Assembly: GCA_027627225.1 (NCBI GenBank)
Contig: CM051030.1
Location: forward strand, 6,946,001-7,010,000
DNA from: Congeria kusceri
Lineage: Eukaryota; Mollusca; Bivalvia; Myida; Dreissenidae
Direction: 5' to 3'
DNA length: 64,000 nt
In this document: positions 1 through 11,154 of the stretch, piece by piece
Layout: each line of letters opens with the position of its first letter
Position numbering within the stretch: position 1 is the stretch's first letter
Position numbers and translations under genes: made by a program
Notes under the pieces: model-generated
What the model saw: the letters and a program-made list of their open reading frames with translations, nothing else
Databases searched by the model: none
What the model was told of the DNA's origin: nothing

Positions 1-52
1 TATGACGATATGAGTTGATATGTTCTGATTTCAACATATTAATTTTTTTAAG

Positions 53-169
53 AAAAGCCATGCAAATATAATGGAAAGATGTACAAGGATGGCGAGACTT
101 TCAAGGTTGACTGTAACGATTGTAAATGCTCAGATGGCGCCGTTGACTGCACAAAGAGAACTTGCCCAA
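53..169 (+). CDS. VWC half-module exon 1 of the array
   Basis: 117-nt phase 1-1 exon after a T-rich tract and AG at 51-52. It codes a 39-residue module beginning KPCKYNGK with DCNDCKCSDG and CTKRTCPS. The donor is gtacgg, weaker than the gtaagt of the better exons. Six cysteines are all present. Confidence 0.7.
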
Positions 170-3100
170 GTACGGACGATAAAAATTGTCATTATGAGTA
201 GAATAAACTATAATTTAGTAAATAACGATTTGTTATGGTTTGTATACATTGCAAGAAGCAAATGCACATTATAACTTGTTTTTGATTTAATAAATCGTCA
301 TAATGAGTTCAATTAAATGTTGTTGACGACGGTTTATTATGGGTTACATTACTTGTTTTATTACTTGTTTTGGAATAATCAAATATACACATTGTAGAAA
401 AGCCGTGCAAATACAACGGTAAAGTCTACCAAGATGGTGACACGTTCAAGGACGACTGTAACGATTGTAAATGCTCGGATGGGAACGTAGACTGCACAAA
501 GAGAGCTTGCCCAAGTTAGTTAATAATCACAAGCGAACACTTAATGTTAATGCATATTGTGTAACTTACACTAGTGTTTGTTATTTATTATTGAAACCGT
601 ACTTACTACTGATCAAACAACTTGACGTTTGACTTGAAACAATAACACCGCTGACACCAGCAACAGCTATATACACCATACTATTATGAATAATAAGAAT
701 ATGATTAAATTCTAAAATAGTTTTCCTAACCAAGAACATGTTGCTCCTTTAGAGAAGCCATGCACACATACCGGAAAAGTCTACCAACACGGTGAGTCGT
801 TCAAGGACGACTGCAACGATTGTAAATGTGGTTTGTTATGGGTTACATTACTTGTTTTATTACTTGTTTTGGAATAATCAAATATACACATTGTAGAAAA
901 GCCGTGCAAATACAACGGTAAAGTCTACCAAGATGGCGACACGTTCAAGGACGACTGTAACGATTGTAAATGCTCGGATGGGAACGTAGACTGCACAAAG
1001 AGAGCATGCCCAAGTTAGTAAATAATCACAAGCGAACACTCAATGTTAATGCATATTGTGTAACTTACATTAGTGTTTGTTATTTATTATTGAATAACCG
1101 CACTTACTACTGATCAAACAACTTGACGCTTGACTTGAAACAATAACACCACTGAACAGCAGCAACAGCTATATACACCATACTATTATGAATAATAAGA
1201 ATATGATTAAATTCTAAAATTTTCTGACCATGAACATGTTGCTCCTTTAGAGAAGCCATGCGTACATAACGGAAAGGTCTACCAACACGGTGACACGTTC
1301 AAGGACGACTGCAATGATTGCAAATGTTCCGATGGCGAAGTGGACTGCACTAAGCGAGCATGTCCAAGTTAGTAAATAATCACAAGTGAATAATCAATTG
1401 TATTATACCTCACCCTTTTGTTTTCCTTCTTTGTTCATGTAAAAACGAAGCAGTCAATAATTATAAATATAAAACTGCAATATCACACGCTATGACGTCG
1501 TAGCGATACACAGGTTGATCGGAATTAAAAGGCACTTAAAAAACGGTGAGTAAATTACTCCGTGTTACCAAAGCGCATTATGTATTTAAACACCCTGTTT
1601 CGGTATAATAAAATAAATATTGCATTCTTTGAGTGCATTTTGTCAACCCTCGAAAAATACTTCGCCTTGGTAAACAGTATTGCCCCGGGTTGACAAAATG
1701 CACTATCGCCCTCAAAGAATGCAATATTTATATATTAATGCATATTGTGTAACATACATGTACATGTACATTTGACGTTTTTTTATTATTTATTATTGAA
1801 TAACAGTAATTTTTACTAATGATAAAACAACTTGACGTTTGTCTTGACGCAATAACGCCACTGAACAGCAGCAACAACTATATACACGATACTATTATGA
1901 GTCATACGAATATGATTAAATTCTAAAATAGTTTTCCTGACCAAGAACATGTTGCCCCTTTAGAGAAACCATGCACACATAACGGAATGGTCTACCAACA
2001 CGGTGACACGTTCAAGGACGACTGCAACGATTGCAAATGTTCCGATGGTGATGTGGACTGCACTAAGCGAGATTGTCCAAGTAAGTTGTGTACTGTATAT
2101 TTCTAGTGATGGGTTGATTAATCATTTCGTCAAATAATCATGACGAACAGAGCCATGACGTGACGATGACGATGGGAAATCCAATGCAATATTCATGTAC
2201 AATGCTAGTAAACATTTCTTCATAGCTTGTCAGTGTGTCCATTAAAGGATTTTCATTAATTTATATGCATTTAAGCACGGATTGGTAAATAATTTATTAT
2301 TGATCATTTATGTAATATACATATGCTTGCCTGTGGTTTTAAAATCGTAAAATATGTATTCTACTCATATGTACATTTATTTCCTTATAAAGGGCTTATC
2401 CTTAGTTTAGTGTCAAGATGTTATGTATTTTACATTACATGTATAACCAACAAATCACTACAATGTCAAGGGTGAGGGGTATTGGGTGTATACACTACAT
2501 ATTCTCTATAAAATGCTTTTGTAGATATGTGTAAATATTAATAAATTATTGACTTTCGCAATCTAAGTAAAGTAGTTAAAATTCCAATATTACTTTTTTG
2601 TTTTAACAGCAGGAAATCTTCAAATTCAATCCAATTTTGTTTAAACTAAAACCAACTATTACAAAATAAATTGACAAACATTTAAATTGGTGAAAACATG
2701 ATTGGATTAAATATTTCTGTTGAACAATAAAAATCCACATATTTAGTCATGATTATTTGATTAATCAGTCACTTTTGGCTCTGATTAATCAACGAATATT
2801 TATAGGACTGATTCCGGTCACTATGTATTTCTATTGAAATACTGATATTTTCGCAAGTTAGTTGTGAACTGCATATTTCTATTGTAACATAAATTAGACG
2901 TTTTCGTATTTATTTCCAAAGACGATCAACGTTCCGTTTGTCATCAGTGTGTTGCACGTATCATGCACTACCATCGCGCCTTCATTTGATTAGCATATGT
3001 GTGCAACGTCTTATAGATCTTGGGCGTGTCCGAGTTTTGGAATCTAACTTACATGAAAGATTGTGCCGAGTTTCAGGATAAAATGTTATGTAATAGAAGA

Positions 3101-6100
3101 TGTCCACTAGAGACCTGCGCTGTAGTAAAACGGATACTAGCGACGGTGGAAAATACACTGCATATTTGATAAGACAAACACGCTTGCATTTAAAAGTGGG
3201 AGCAGTGGTTTAGCGGTAGGACGCTGGATTTGTGATTGTGATGCCCCTGGTTTGAATCCCACCGAGACCACTGGAATTTTTCTCTACCTTTGAGGGAAAT
3301 AAGCCAATCTGCCGTGGCTGCATACTGCGCCGATTGTTAACGGACGTCGTATGACCCAGTGATCGGGGTGTAAATGTGAAAGTCGGCTGAAGATGTATAT
3401 CGATATCAGACTATAAACCGAATCCTTTTTTTACCCTTTAAAAACAAACACTGCTTTATACAGGAGACTGTATACACGTCAAATACGTTATATGATATCG
3501 GTTTCAAATTTACCAAAACGTTAACCACACCTATCTATAAACCTTTCTCACTAGTACCCACATTAAAAACCATACTTAGTCTATATTTTATATCAAATAA
3601 TTTTAGGAAAACATATATATATATTATGTAAGATAAAGGGATATATCGACGACATTCGCATACACGTATTTAAACAAGATAATGAGGGATTGTTGTTTTT
3701 CAGTAAGCAAAATACATATTGATGGAATCGTTAAAAATATATAAAAATACACATGGCAACACGGTTTCATTAGGATTCGAACTCACGCCTACGAAATGAA
3801 AACGTCCGTACAGCGCGCAACGTTTATCAGTGGCGCGCATACGCCTATCGGTACATCATGTGCCCTTCATTCGTAGGGATTTTTTCCACTACCATTAATT
3901 TTCCACGCCTGCTGTAGTATGTTCACTGTTCATATAATAAAATAATATGTTTGTCAACTGTTAAGCAATTATTGAAGCAAGACCATAATATTACACAAAA
4001 CCATAATACAGTACATATTACACATATTTATTGTTTGTAAATGCAATTAATTTTTGCCCATGTGATTGTCGACATACAGTCTATGCGCCCCAATGTTTTC
4101 CAAGAAAAACATATATATTGGAAAACGGAGACAGCTTAAAAGACGACTGTAACCGGTTTTGCTGGACTGGTAGCTTGTACATTGAAACTCTGTATAAGTA
4201 AGGGTCTTATATATCTTACCAATTTAGAAGTAATGCCACCTTAAAAAAGACATAATGAAGTGCTTTTTTAAGATGTAACACTTGTGAATGTCGGTATATG
4301 TTACATGCTCTACATGGAGTAGAGCATGTTTTTAATGTGCAATAACTGCAATAGCCCTCTTTGGAAACAATGTTTAAACTACACACGTAAATATTTGTTG
4401 TACTTGCTACTGAACTCCGAGCTTTGGACAAACTTGAAGAGCATTTACATGCACCAACCACTTATTAATAGAGTGCCACTTTTGAATTAGAAGTAATGGA
4501 TGGCAAATGTAAAAGTGTACGCCGTATTGCACGTACTCATCTTTACGACTTGTATTTATTTATTTTAGTTGTCTTTGATTGTGAACCTCTGTGTAATGTA
4601 ATAAGAAGCGAACACAATAACATGGAGCGATTACAAGTATACATAATATAATTTATTTATTCTAATATGCTCCTATGAAATTCACAGAGAAACCATGTTC
4701 GTACAAAGGCAAGACGTACCAGGATCGAGAATCGTTCAAAGTAGCGTACGATTTATGTAAATTTATTGCAAAATATTATAAAATGAAAACGCATGCATTG
4801 CAGATTAACCGTGTTCGTACAATGGCAAGACGTACCAGGATGGAGAATCGTTCAAAGTAACACGCGATTTATATAAATTTACTGCAAAATATTATAAAAT
4901 GAAAACACATGCATTGCAGAGAGACCTTGTTCGTACAATGGCAAGACGTACCAGGATGGAGAATCGTTCAAAGACGACTGCAATGATTGCAGGTGTTCAG
5001 ATGGAAGTGTGGACTGTACCAAGCGAATGTGCCCAAGTAAGTATAGTAAATATATCAATAATTTCTACCAAGATTATATACAAATTAAGTAACGACGAGG
5101 GATGTTACGAAACTTCGTGGAATGATTTAGTATTTTCGACTCATGTTATTTGCAAATAGTTGTTGCTGAAAATGTACATACATAGAAAAAATATATTAAT
5201 GCATATGTTCATTATATTTGAAATATGTCCGACTACTCGTTTGTAATTTATGAATAAATTTCAGGAAGTTTTTGATCATCCCTCGTAGTGATATATGGAT
5301 CACAGCATTAAGTAAAACAATACAGAAGGAAACAATTGAACGGAAAAGATATTTCTCATTGGAAAATATATTTACCTGATTAAAAGTTTCGTTCGTGTGC
5401 ACATATTTTTACGATTCGTTATTGTGTATTCTAACATGGTACTCGCTAATTTTGCTATAGAAAAAGAACGCAATTATCGTTGTTAAACTACCCAATAAAC
5501 AACGCAAAAAAAGTCTCCGATTCTCAGCGGAGCATAGTAAAAAGTAGTTTAAGTTACGAAGGTTGTCCTAAAATAGCGTATAATTTGAAAAATCAACGAA
5601 CAATATAATGATGTTATTTGCTTGAGCATGTGTCATGTAATATCTGTATCTTTTGTAATTCTATGAAAAATATGTGAATTTCAAATGGTATGTATAGCTT
5701 TACGGCCCACACAATTTAATGTTGTAATAGGTATAATGACAGCATACATAAACTGCAATTTTGACCCATTAGACAGACCATTATGTTTAAAAAACATTAT
5801 CGTAAAAAACCCACTGTGGTGTGTCAATAAGCGATGTTTCATTGCAATGACGTCACTATAACAGTTCCTATGGCAGAATTTGTGTAACATGTGGGTCAGC
5901 ATTGGCATTAAATTTTGAGGTCATTCCATTGCACCGGAACACAGATTGGTAATACAATAGTTCGTTGAGTGCAGAAAAACACCTAGACGAACAATAAAGG
6001 AAATAAAATCACCAGAAACACATAAAAATAAGTTTGGCATTTTTTTACAAGCGACAAAAGAGGTTTTCAACTGGATAGACAGACAGCGAAGTGACAATTG

Positions 6101-8776
6101 ACATCAGACATACCTATTATGTTGAACAATCAAGTCTATCGGATGGTAACGTATAAGATGGAAACATGAGGACACATCGAAAATTGTGCAACTTATCAAT
6201 CAGGAAATGCTGTAGGACACTCAATAATTACTTGTTAGTTTCACTTCAGGGATCAAGCAGAACAATACGTGTATCTAGTACTATAGACATTATGTTTGGA
6301 ATTAATAAGCGTATCACGTAAAGACGTAATTTATACTGACGTTATGCGGGCAGCATTGCTGCATACTATGTTCCAAAAATTATATAACTTCATTGTTTTT
6401 GAAGTTACACGATTATTATTTTGACATGATTTGTAAGATGCATGGTTGTAAGTAAAACAAACTGATTTTAAATATTCGTGTATTAGCTATTTGTCAGTTT
6501 TACGCTGTTTTGGGACAACCCTCTTCCAACTGCAAAGCTATATGTCAAATCATGTTATAATCCAACTAATTTTCGCATCATCGTTGTTTATCGGCCAACT
6601 CCATGTCGTTCTAATGCGTGGCTATTAAACAACTCGGGCCAACGCCCTCGTGGTTTAATTAATACGCATCATAACTCCAAATCGTTGTTTATTGGCCGAT
6701 AAACAACGATAAATCGAAAATTATTTCGTAAGTTGTTCACTATTGCGTTGCGCGTTTGATTGTTCAATCAACACTGGACATTTACACTTCAGACAATATC
6801 CCTTTGACCAATACATACCTAGACATACGTGCAAATAAAAAATGGAACAATACCCGATATGCTAAAGATAATGACTTAAACAAGGGATGCGTTCTATTTA
6901 TTATATGCTTTGCAGTGAAATATTGAATTATATTAGTGAAATCGAATTATATATTTTCACTGTTGGAGCAGTGAACATATAAGATTTTATATGTTCACTG
7001 CAGTGAACATATAACATAAAACGCACTATTTTCTGTCAAAAGTATCGATCTACCAGTAGTTGTTAACCACCATTGGCAAATTTATATACATGTACAGTAT
7101 CTACATACATTTGTTTACAGAAAACACATGATAAAATTCAACAAACATATAATTTAGTGACAACGACGCACGAATTATGGCACTTTATTCCCACCATACT
7201 TATGATAAACCATTTGTCGAATCATTTATGACGTCATTTGTATGACGTCATAATACACAAGCGCGTGACGTTTAAGTGTATCTCGCGCAATTTTATTTAT
7301 TTATTTTTGAAAAGCATAAAATAAAAAGAAAATTTGTTGATTTAGGTGAATGATCGAATATTTATTTCACTCGTGAAAATATTTTGTTTTATGACCACTC
7401 GTGAAATAAAAGTTGATCATTCACCGAAATCAACAATATCCTCTATTTGTTTAAACTCAATTGTATCAAAATACACTCAACAAATGGACATTTTTAATTT
7501 TTCTCTTTTATTAAGAATTATAGCTGCGCCATGGTAAACTCGAGATCCTTTCGTATTTTTCCATTATTTTGGTAAGAATACATGTATGTCTAACTCAAAT
7601 AATCAAAGCTGACATTTTAAGCTGAAATTCTTTTAAATAAAGAAAATACAACAATTTCCATTTATTTCCATTTGGTACATTATAACTTTTCTTGAGTTTC
7701 AGTCTGTTAACCGTCCAATGAATGGATTAACACAAGTAAACATGTAGCTATCGATGATGTTATGTGAGTAGTTATTTCGAATACATGATGTGCGGATAGA
7801 TTTGTCTGTGTTAGGGATACACATGCCAACGATATTGACCCATGGGATTATTGCCCGTTTGGATGATCGTTCACCTTCAAGTTTACGCCATTGCATAATA
7901 CATTATCCATTTAAACACATGAAATCCAATGTTGGAATTACTTAAAAAACAAGGACTGTTCTATAAACGGCTTTATATCTAATAGTTAATATACATAAAG
8001 CGTCACAATTAAATGATATACACGTTTGATATTTACAGAGCGATGTGCTGTGAACGGTGTCAAATACAACGAAGGTATATATTGATTAACTATACTTTTT
8101 TTGCTATGCTCAGCTTTATTATGATTAGTGACGTTGGACTCTACTTTATGCGTACATTATACATATGATGTTAATGTACAATTAACCTGTATTTGGTGCA
8201 AGTTACATTTAAAAGCAAATTCACAATGTGTATATAGTCTTTTTTTCAACTGAGTAAGTCCCTTATTAATTAGGACGTTGAATGTTCGATTGTGAACTTG
8301 CTGAACATTACAAACGATATGAACGGACATACATTGGAAGAATATAGGTTCGAAAATGTTATTATAAATGATTAGTTTGCGTTGTTTTTTTATCATTTGA
8401 TGTTTAAAGCACACATTTGTTGTGTCGGTTACTTTTAATAAACGCAAATGTTGTATCTATTTGAAATATAAATACGTGTATAAGACATTTAGATATATAT
8501 TTAAACCAGTTGATTACTAATTATTTCGTGGCTGGGCCAGTTTGTAGACTCATACAACAATACACAAATATCACTTTACGTAAAGTATAATGGCCATTAA
8601 TATTATTTTGTACTTTTAAAGGAGATGCGATCCCAACAGACCCCAAGAATCCTTGCAAACAATGTTCATGCAGAAAGGGTTCAGTAGAATGTAGCCCAGT
8701 GGTTTGTCCAGCCTGTGTAGGTTACACTGCACCTGGTGCTTGTTGTCCCATCTGTGGCACAATACCATACAAGTGA
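53..8776 (+). CDS. VWC-repeat secreted protein gene, 3' part (5' end outside window)
   Basis: Multi-exon gene inferred from repeated cysteine-rich exons. Exons: 53-169, 398-514, 897-1013, 1251-1367, 1964-2080, 4920-5036, 8039-8074 and 8622-8776, with a possible divergent exon 4080-4197 and broken copies at 753-831 and 4688-4857. Each 117-nt exon starts after AG and ends before GT in phase 1, so any number can be joined in frame. The repeated module reads C-x16-C-N-x-C-x-C-x6-C-T-x3-C, the N-terminal half of a VWC domain (its last part also resembles pacifastin spacing). The last two exons make one complete VWC domain ending in tga at 8774. No start codon or signal peptide is visible because the gene begins before position 1. 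VWC proteins are normally extracellular; the actual function is unknown. Exon membership of one transcript is inferred. Confidence 0.72.
398..514 (+). CDS. VWC half-module exon 2
   Basis: 117-nt phase 1-1 exon with acceptor AG at 396-397 and donor gttagt. Module reads KPCKYNGKVYQDGD, then DDCNDCKC and CTKRACPS. It is nearly identical to the exon at 897-1013 because both lie in a 500-bp tandem duplication. Confidence 0.72.
753..831 (+). pseudogene. VWC exon broken by a tandem-duplication junction
   Basis: Begins as a normal module exon (KPCTHTGKVYQHGES, DDCNDCKC) but after about position 831 the sequence switches to intron sequence that also precedes exon 398-514. The final two cysteines and the usual donor are lost. 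A cryptic donor (G followed by gtttgt) would by chance still end in phase 1, giving a shortened module; without it the frame runs into taa. Confidence 0.6.
897..1013 (+). CDS. VWC half-module exon 3 (duplicate of 398-514)
   Basis: 117-nt phase 1-1 exon, almost identical to 398-514 at an offset of 499 bases, flanking intron included. Acceptor AG at 895-896, donor gttagt. All six cysteines are kept. Confidence 0.72.
1251..1367 (+). CDS. VWC half-module exon 4
   Basis: 117-nt phase 1-1 exon after ctcctttag, donor gttagt. Module reads KPCVHNGKVYQHGD, DDCNDCKCSDGEVDC, CTKRACPS. This is the complete counterpart of the broken copy at 753-831. Confidence 0.72.
1612..1735. repeat. Foldback inverted repeat in an intron
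   Basis: Arms about 1612-1651 and 1686-1735. The left arm contains atattgcattctttgag and gtgcattttgtcaaccc; the right arm contains their reverse complements separated by a small insertion. The loop is about 35 bases. Probably a MITE remnant. Confidence 0.65.
1964..2080 (+). CDS. VWC half-module exon 5
   Basis: 117-nt phase 1-1 exon after cccctttag with a consensus donor gtaagt. Module reads KPCTHNGMVYQHGD, DDCNDCKCSDGDVDC, CTKRDCPS. Six cysteines are present. The surrounding introns resemble those of exon 1251-1367, so this is an older round of the same duplication. Confidence 0.74.
2108..2850. mobile_element. Possible non-autonomous element with inverted ends
   Basis: Left end has gttgattaatcat and aataatcatgac near 2112-2145. 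The right end near 2746-2800 has gtcatgattatttgatt and ctctgattaatcaacg, inverted. Sequence just after the donor at 2081 (ttgtgtactgtatatttcta) recurs in altered form near 2864, suggesting an insertion beside the splice site. No ORF. Boundaries approximate. Confidence 0.35.
3190..3445 (+). mobile_element. tRNA-derived SINE
   Basis: Starts with a tRNA-like head: A-box-like tagcggtagg near 3212 and B-box ggtttgaatcc at 3249-3259. An unrelated body follows and a T-rich end near 3426-3433. tttaaaa occurs at both edges and may be the target-site duplication. Polymerase III promoter boxes with a non-tRNA body are typical of SINEs. Confidence 0.6.
3719..3910 (-). mobile_element. tRNA-derived SINE copy, minus strand
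   Basis: The minus strand shows a B-box-like gttcgaatcct and upstream tRNA-like sequence with gcgcgc. The same unit recurs at 25676-25916 in the same orientation, sharing tattgatggaatc and gattcgaactca on the plus strand. Two copies of one SINE family. Confidence 0.5.
4080..4197 (+). CDS. Divergent or decaying VWC-type exon
   Basis: An open stretch between acceptor catacag and donor gtaagg. In phase 1 it reads through CFPRKTYILENGDSLKDDCN and then FCWTGSLYIE, matching the array module at its first cysteine, Tyr, GDS and KDDCN but lacking the CxC and CT-C cysteines. It is 118 rather than 117 nt, so the exit phase is wrong for the array. Probably a relic; possibly a spliced divergent exon. Confidence 0.35.
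4688..4919 (+). repeat. Two truncated 116-bp tandem copies of exon start plus intron
   Basis: Two units of exactly 116 bp (4688-4803, 4804-4919) precede the full exon at 4920. Each holds the AG acceptor, the first half of a module exon (up to the codons for ESFK) and then A-rich intron. The second unit has an in-frame taa right after its acceptor. They look like slippage or unequal-crossover products and are unlikely to be used as exons. Confidence 0.65.
4920..5036 (+). CDS. VWC half-module exon 6
   Basis: 117-nt phase 1-1 exon with acceptor attgcag and consensus donor gtaagt. Module reads RPCSYNGKTYQDGE, DDCNDCRCSDGSVDC, CTKRMCPS. It is the third and only complete unit of the 116-bp tandem set that starts at 4688. 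Confidence 0.74.
5037..8038 (+). other. Intron-like gap with repeats, no supported gene
   Basis: About 3 kb between two module exons. No cysteine-rich exon was found on either strand. It holds an inverted repeat around 6580-6720 (arms contain gttgtttatcggcc and ggccgataaacaac) and a MITE at 6886-7446. A related piece of the first repeat recurs near 50690-50790. Short open frames here show no family features. Confidence 0.5.
6886..7446. mobile_element. MITE family A copy
   Basis: Homologous, in reverse orientation, to the insertion at 31247-31725, sharing tatacatgtacagtatctac, catgataaaattc and the end tatcctctat. It contains internal foldback sequence (tatgttcactgcagtgaacata). No coding capacity. 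Related to 55211-55680. Confidence 0.6.
8039..8074 (+). CDS. First exon of the terminal VWC domain (36 nt)
   Basis: Tiny phase 1-1 exon after atttacag, ending before gtatat. Codes RCAVNGVKYNEG, the opening of a VWC domain (C, then VNG, then Y, then EG). The minus-strand paralogs have a 45-nt exon in the same role, for example [13 protein letters not shown] at 59526-59570, which supports the call. Confidence 0.65.
8622..8776 (+). CDS. Terminal VWC exon with stop codon
   Basis: Acceptor ttttaaag, entered in phase 1. It codes the rest of the VWC domain: PCKQCSCRKGSVEC, VCPACVGYTAPG, CCPICG, then a short tail and tga at 8774-8776. All expected cysteines and the conserved PGxCCPxC are present. 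The 155-nt length equals the terminal exons of two minus-strand paralogs (47717-47871, 58817-58971). Confidence 0.8.
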
Positions 8777-8840
8777 TCCGAGCAACGTAAAATAGTGCGT
8801 TCCCGGGTTGGTGTCAACGGTTTATGATGTTTCTCTTCAA

Positions 8841-8846
8841 AATAAA
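8841..8846 (+). promoter_or_regulatory. Polyadenylation signal
   Basis: AATAAA 65 bases after the stop at 8774-8776, a sensible distance for the 3' end of the VWC-repeat gene. Confidence 0.55.
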
Positions 8847-8849
8847 TGC

Positions 8850-10469
8850 CGTAGCTAACGATCGATTTTGTATTCGTATTTCTTATTTATGCGAGCTGTG
8901 TAGTTAGACTAACAAAAGTTAATGACTTGTTTTTCTCAGGCACTTTTTGCAAAAAATCAGGAAGGAGGGCGAATTTTTTTTTTATTGAAGTATCTTTTTT
9001 AACTCCTACTCTTTTCTATTGGCACTATATGCAATGGCTTATTAAAACAAATAAGTGCAGATTAAAGACAATTTTAATAACAACATAAACATCCCTTTTT
9101 ATAAAATTCTAAATATAGATTTATTAATTGCTCATGTTACAAACGGTCATTTATGCAAGCTGACGTAAAAAGGCAATCAATTTGAATGTTCATAATTAAC
9201 ATAAGTGCCTTCATATTGATATACCATCCGCATTAAAGTACTTCTATTTATAGAGTTTAACTTTATCCTATTACTAAAGCCGAATCGATCGGATAACAGC
9301 CCATCGTATATAATACTTTATATAAACTTTAGCTTTATCCGATCACTATTTTTAACTTACGTTTATTCGATCGTTATTCTTAGAACGCTATGTATTTCAA
9401 TGTGACGTCATTCCAACTGGTGACGTTTGTAGTAAACAAAAAAAAAAACAGTGTTAAAATTGGGAAACCAACGTCATTTTTTAATTCTGAGATATTTTCG
9501 CGCCGTTTACATGATTTCTGAGCATAGCATAATAGGATAAATAGAATATTAATTAATCGGCAAGCCTCGCGCTCATCTGTTTATAAGCCTCGCATGATAA
9601 ACTTCATCTTTATCCAACACTCACCTAATATTCTCTATTTTCGTAATTCATATTTTTTGTAACTGTGGAAAATAGGAATTATTTTTGCAATAAATAACCA
9701 ACAATTTTTGGAAAAGAAAATCAACACTTGTCAATGCAGCTGGCATTTTCGTTTGTTTCCATAGGACTTAATTTTGAAACAGATTTTCTTCCAAAAAGAT
9801 AAGGAACTCTGTTACACAAGTATCTACGAAGCAAAAGTTTAAATCAACAAACAGACGATATTTATAAAGATTCCCAATCGGATGTGACATTTTGTTTCAA
9901 AGTTGAGATTGACATAGTATTACAATATGTGTATATCCGATTTATATAATTACATCAGACAGGAAGAAAGTTACTGGAAATACCGAAATCTCTACAGGGT
10001 TACTCTTCTTCCGCTATGTTAAAATGAGGATTCGTTTAATTTTAAGTCGTTGTCCATGGGATACAATTTAATACATCGTAATTTTAGATATAGTTGTTAT
10101 GAACGTTTATGGTGCTTATTCGTCCGAAATCTGTTTCTTATTTTCGACAGGAATTATTCAAACGCGCTTGGTTCGAACGGAATATACTATAATGTACATG
10201 CTGGTTTTCTCCAGAGTCATCACCATTTATCGCTTTCAGAAAATAGACGATAGCAAGTTACCAAAATGTTAATAATTCTCAAATTCCAATGTGTAGTTTT
10301 GTAATTTGTTCGGCAACATGCCCATTAGAAACAATTTCTGCAAAGTTTTATTGTTATTAACATATTTCTGGACTGCTGCTTTAAAACCCTGGCGCGATCG
10401 ACTAAAATTAGTAATACCCAGTTTCATATCCAGCAGGGATAATAATAAATAGACACAGAAAATCTTCAC
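8850..10469. other. Intergenic gap
   Basis: Between the VWC gene polyadenylation signal and the Penelope composite. AT-rich, with short palindromic patches near 9230-9645 (repeats of tttatcc and aatagaatatta). No supported gene. Confidence 0.45.
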
Positions 10470-10659
10470 TCTTTCCTGATATATTTCGCCTCAATAGGCT
10501 TTTTCAAAGTTTGTTTTTACAAATTAGCTACATTTTCATTATGTTACTCAACAAAACAATTGTATATTGACGTCAAAAAGCAAACAAACAGGAAATGACG
10601 TCACGACGTCAAAACAGCAGTGACGCAAATTAGCGCCAAAACCATATTACATCAATCAC

Positions 10660-10876
10660 ATGTTTATACATATCCACTGTCATAATAATAATGACAATGA
10701 CAATAAAACAAACAAAAATAACAATAATAATAATAATAATAACAATAATGACTATAACAATAATCAAGATAACATCATCAATAACACAATCATAGCTATT
10801 ATTATTATTATAAGTATTAAATTTATTTCGACTAATAAAAAAATAAAATAATTAAATAAAATAATTTTAATCATAA

Positions 10877-10913
<37 letters not shown>

Positions 10914-11090
10914 CAATAATAATATTCTGTATCATTATTATTTCATCATCATCATTATCATCACTCATCAACATCATCTTAGCAATCATCACTTTTATCA
11001 TCTCTATCATTATCATTCTTAAACACTAACATTATCATCATCATATTATTATTAACAAATGAAAATGAAAAAACAGTTATCATGCATGCT
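10660..11090. repeat. AAT/ATC-rich 3' tail of left Penelope copy
   Basis: Low-complexity aataat, atcatc and attatt runs, mirrored at 15110-15500 as part of the inverted arms. The asparagine-rich open frame here is a repeat artefact. Confidence 0.75.
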
Positions 11091-11154
11091 GACTGCTTGA
11101 GTTTACAACTATTGATCATGTGATAATATATATGTGTGTATGAGTCTTTGCCAG

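Larger units (their letters stand above)
330..1330 (+). repeat. 500-bp tandem duplication carrying two exons
   Basis: 330-830 and 831-1330 are near-identical tandem units (offset 498-500). Each holds intron, one exon of the KPCKYNGK type, intron, and the start of a KPC-H exon. The junction at about 831 cuts the exon at 753. Confidence 0.75.

Noticed and set aside
3197..3273. Functional tRNA gene
   Set aside because: A and B boxes are present but the cloverleaf is not complete and a SINE body follows; treated as a SINE head.
10660..10851. Asparagine-rich ORF (mirrored at 15313-15504)
   Set aside because: Translation of the AAT repeat in the element tail.
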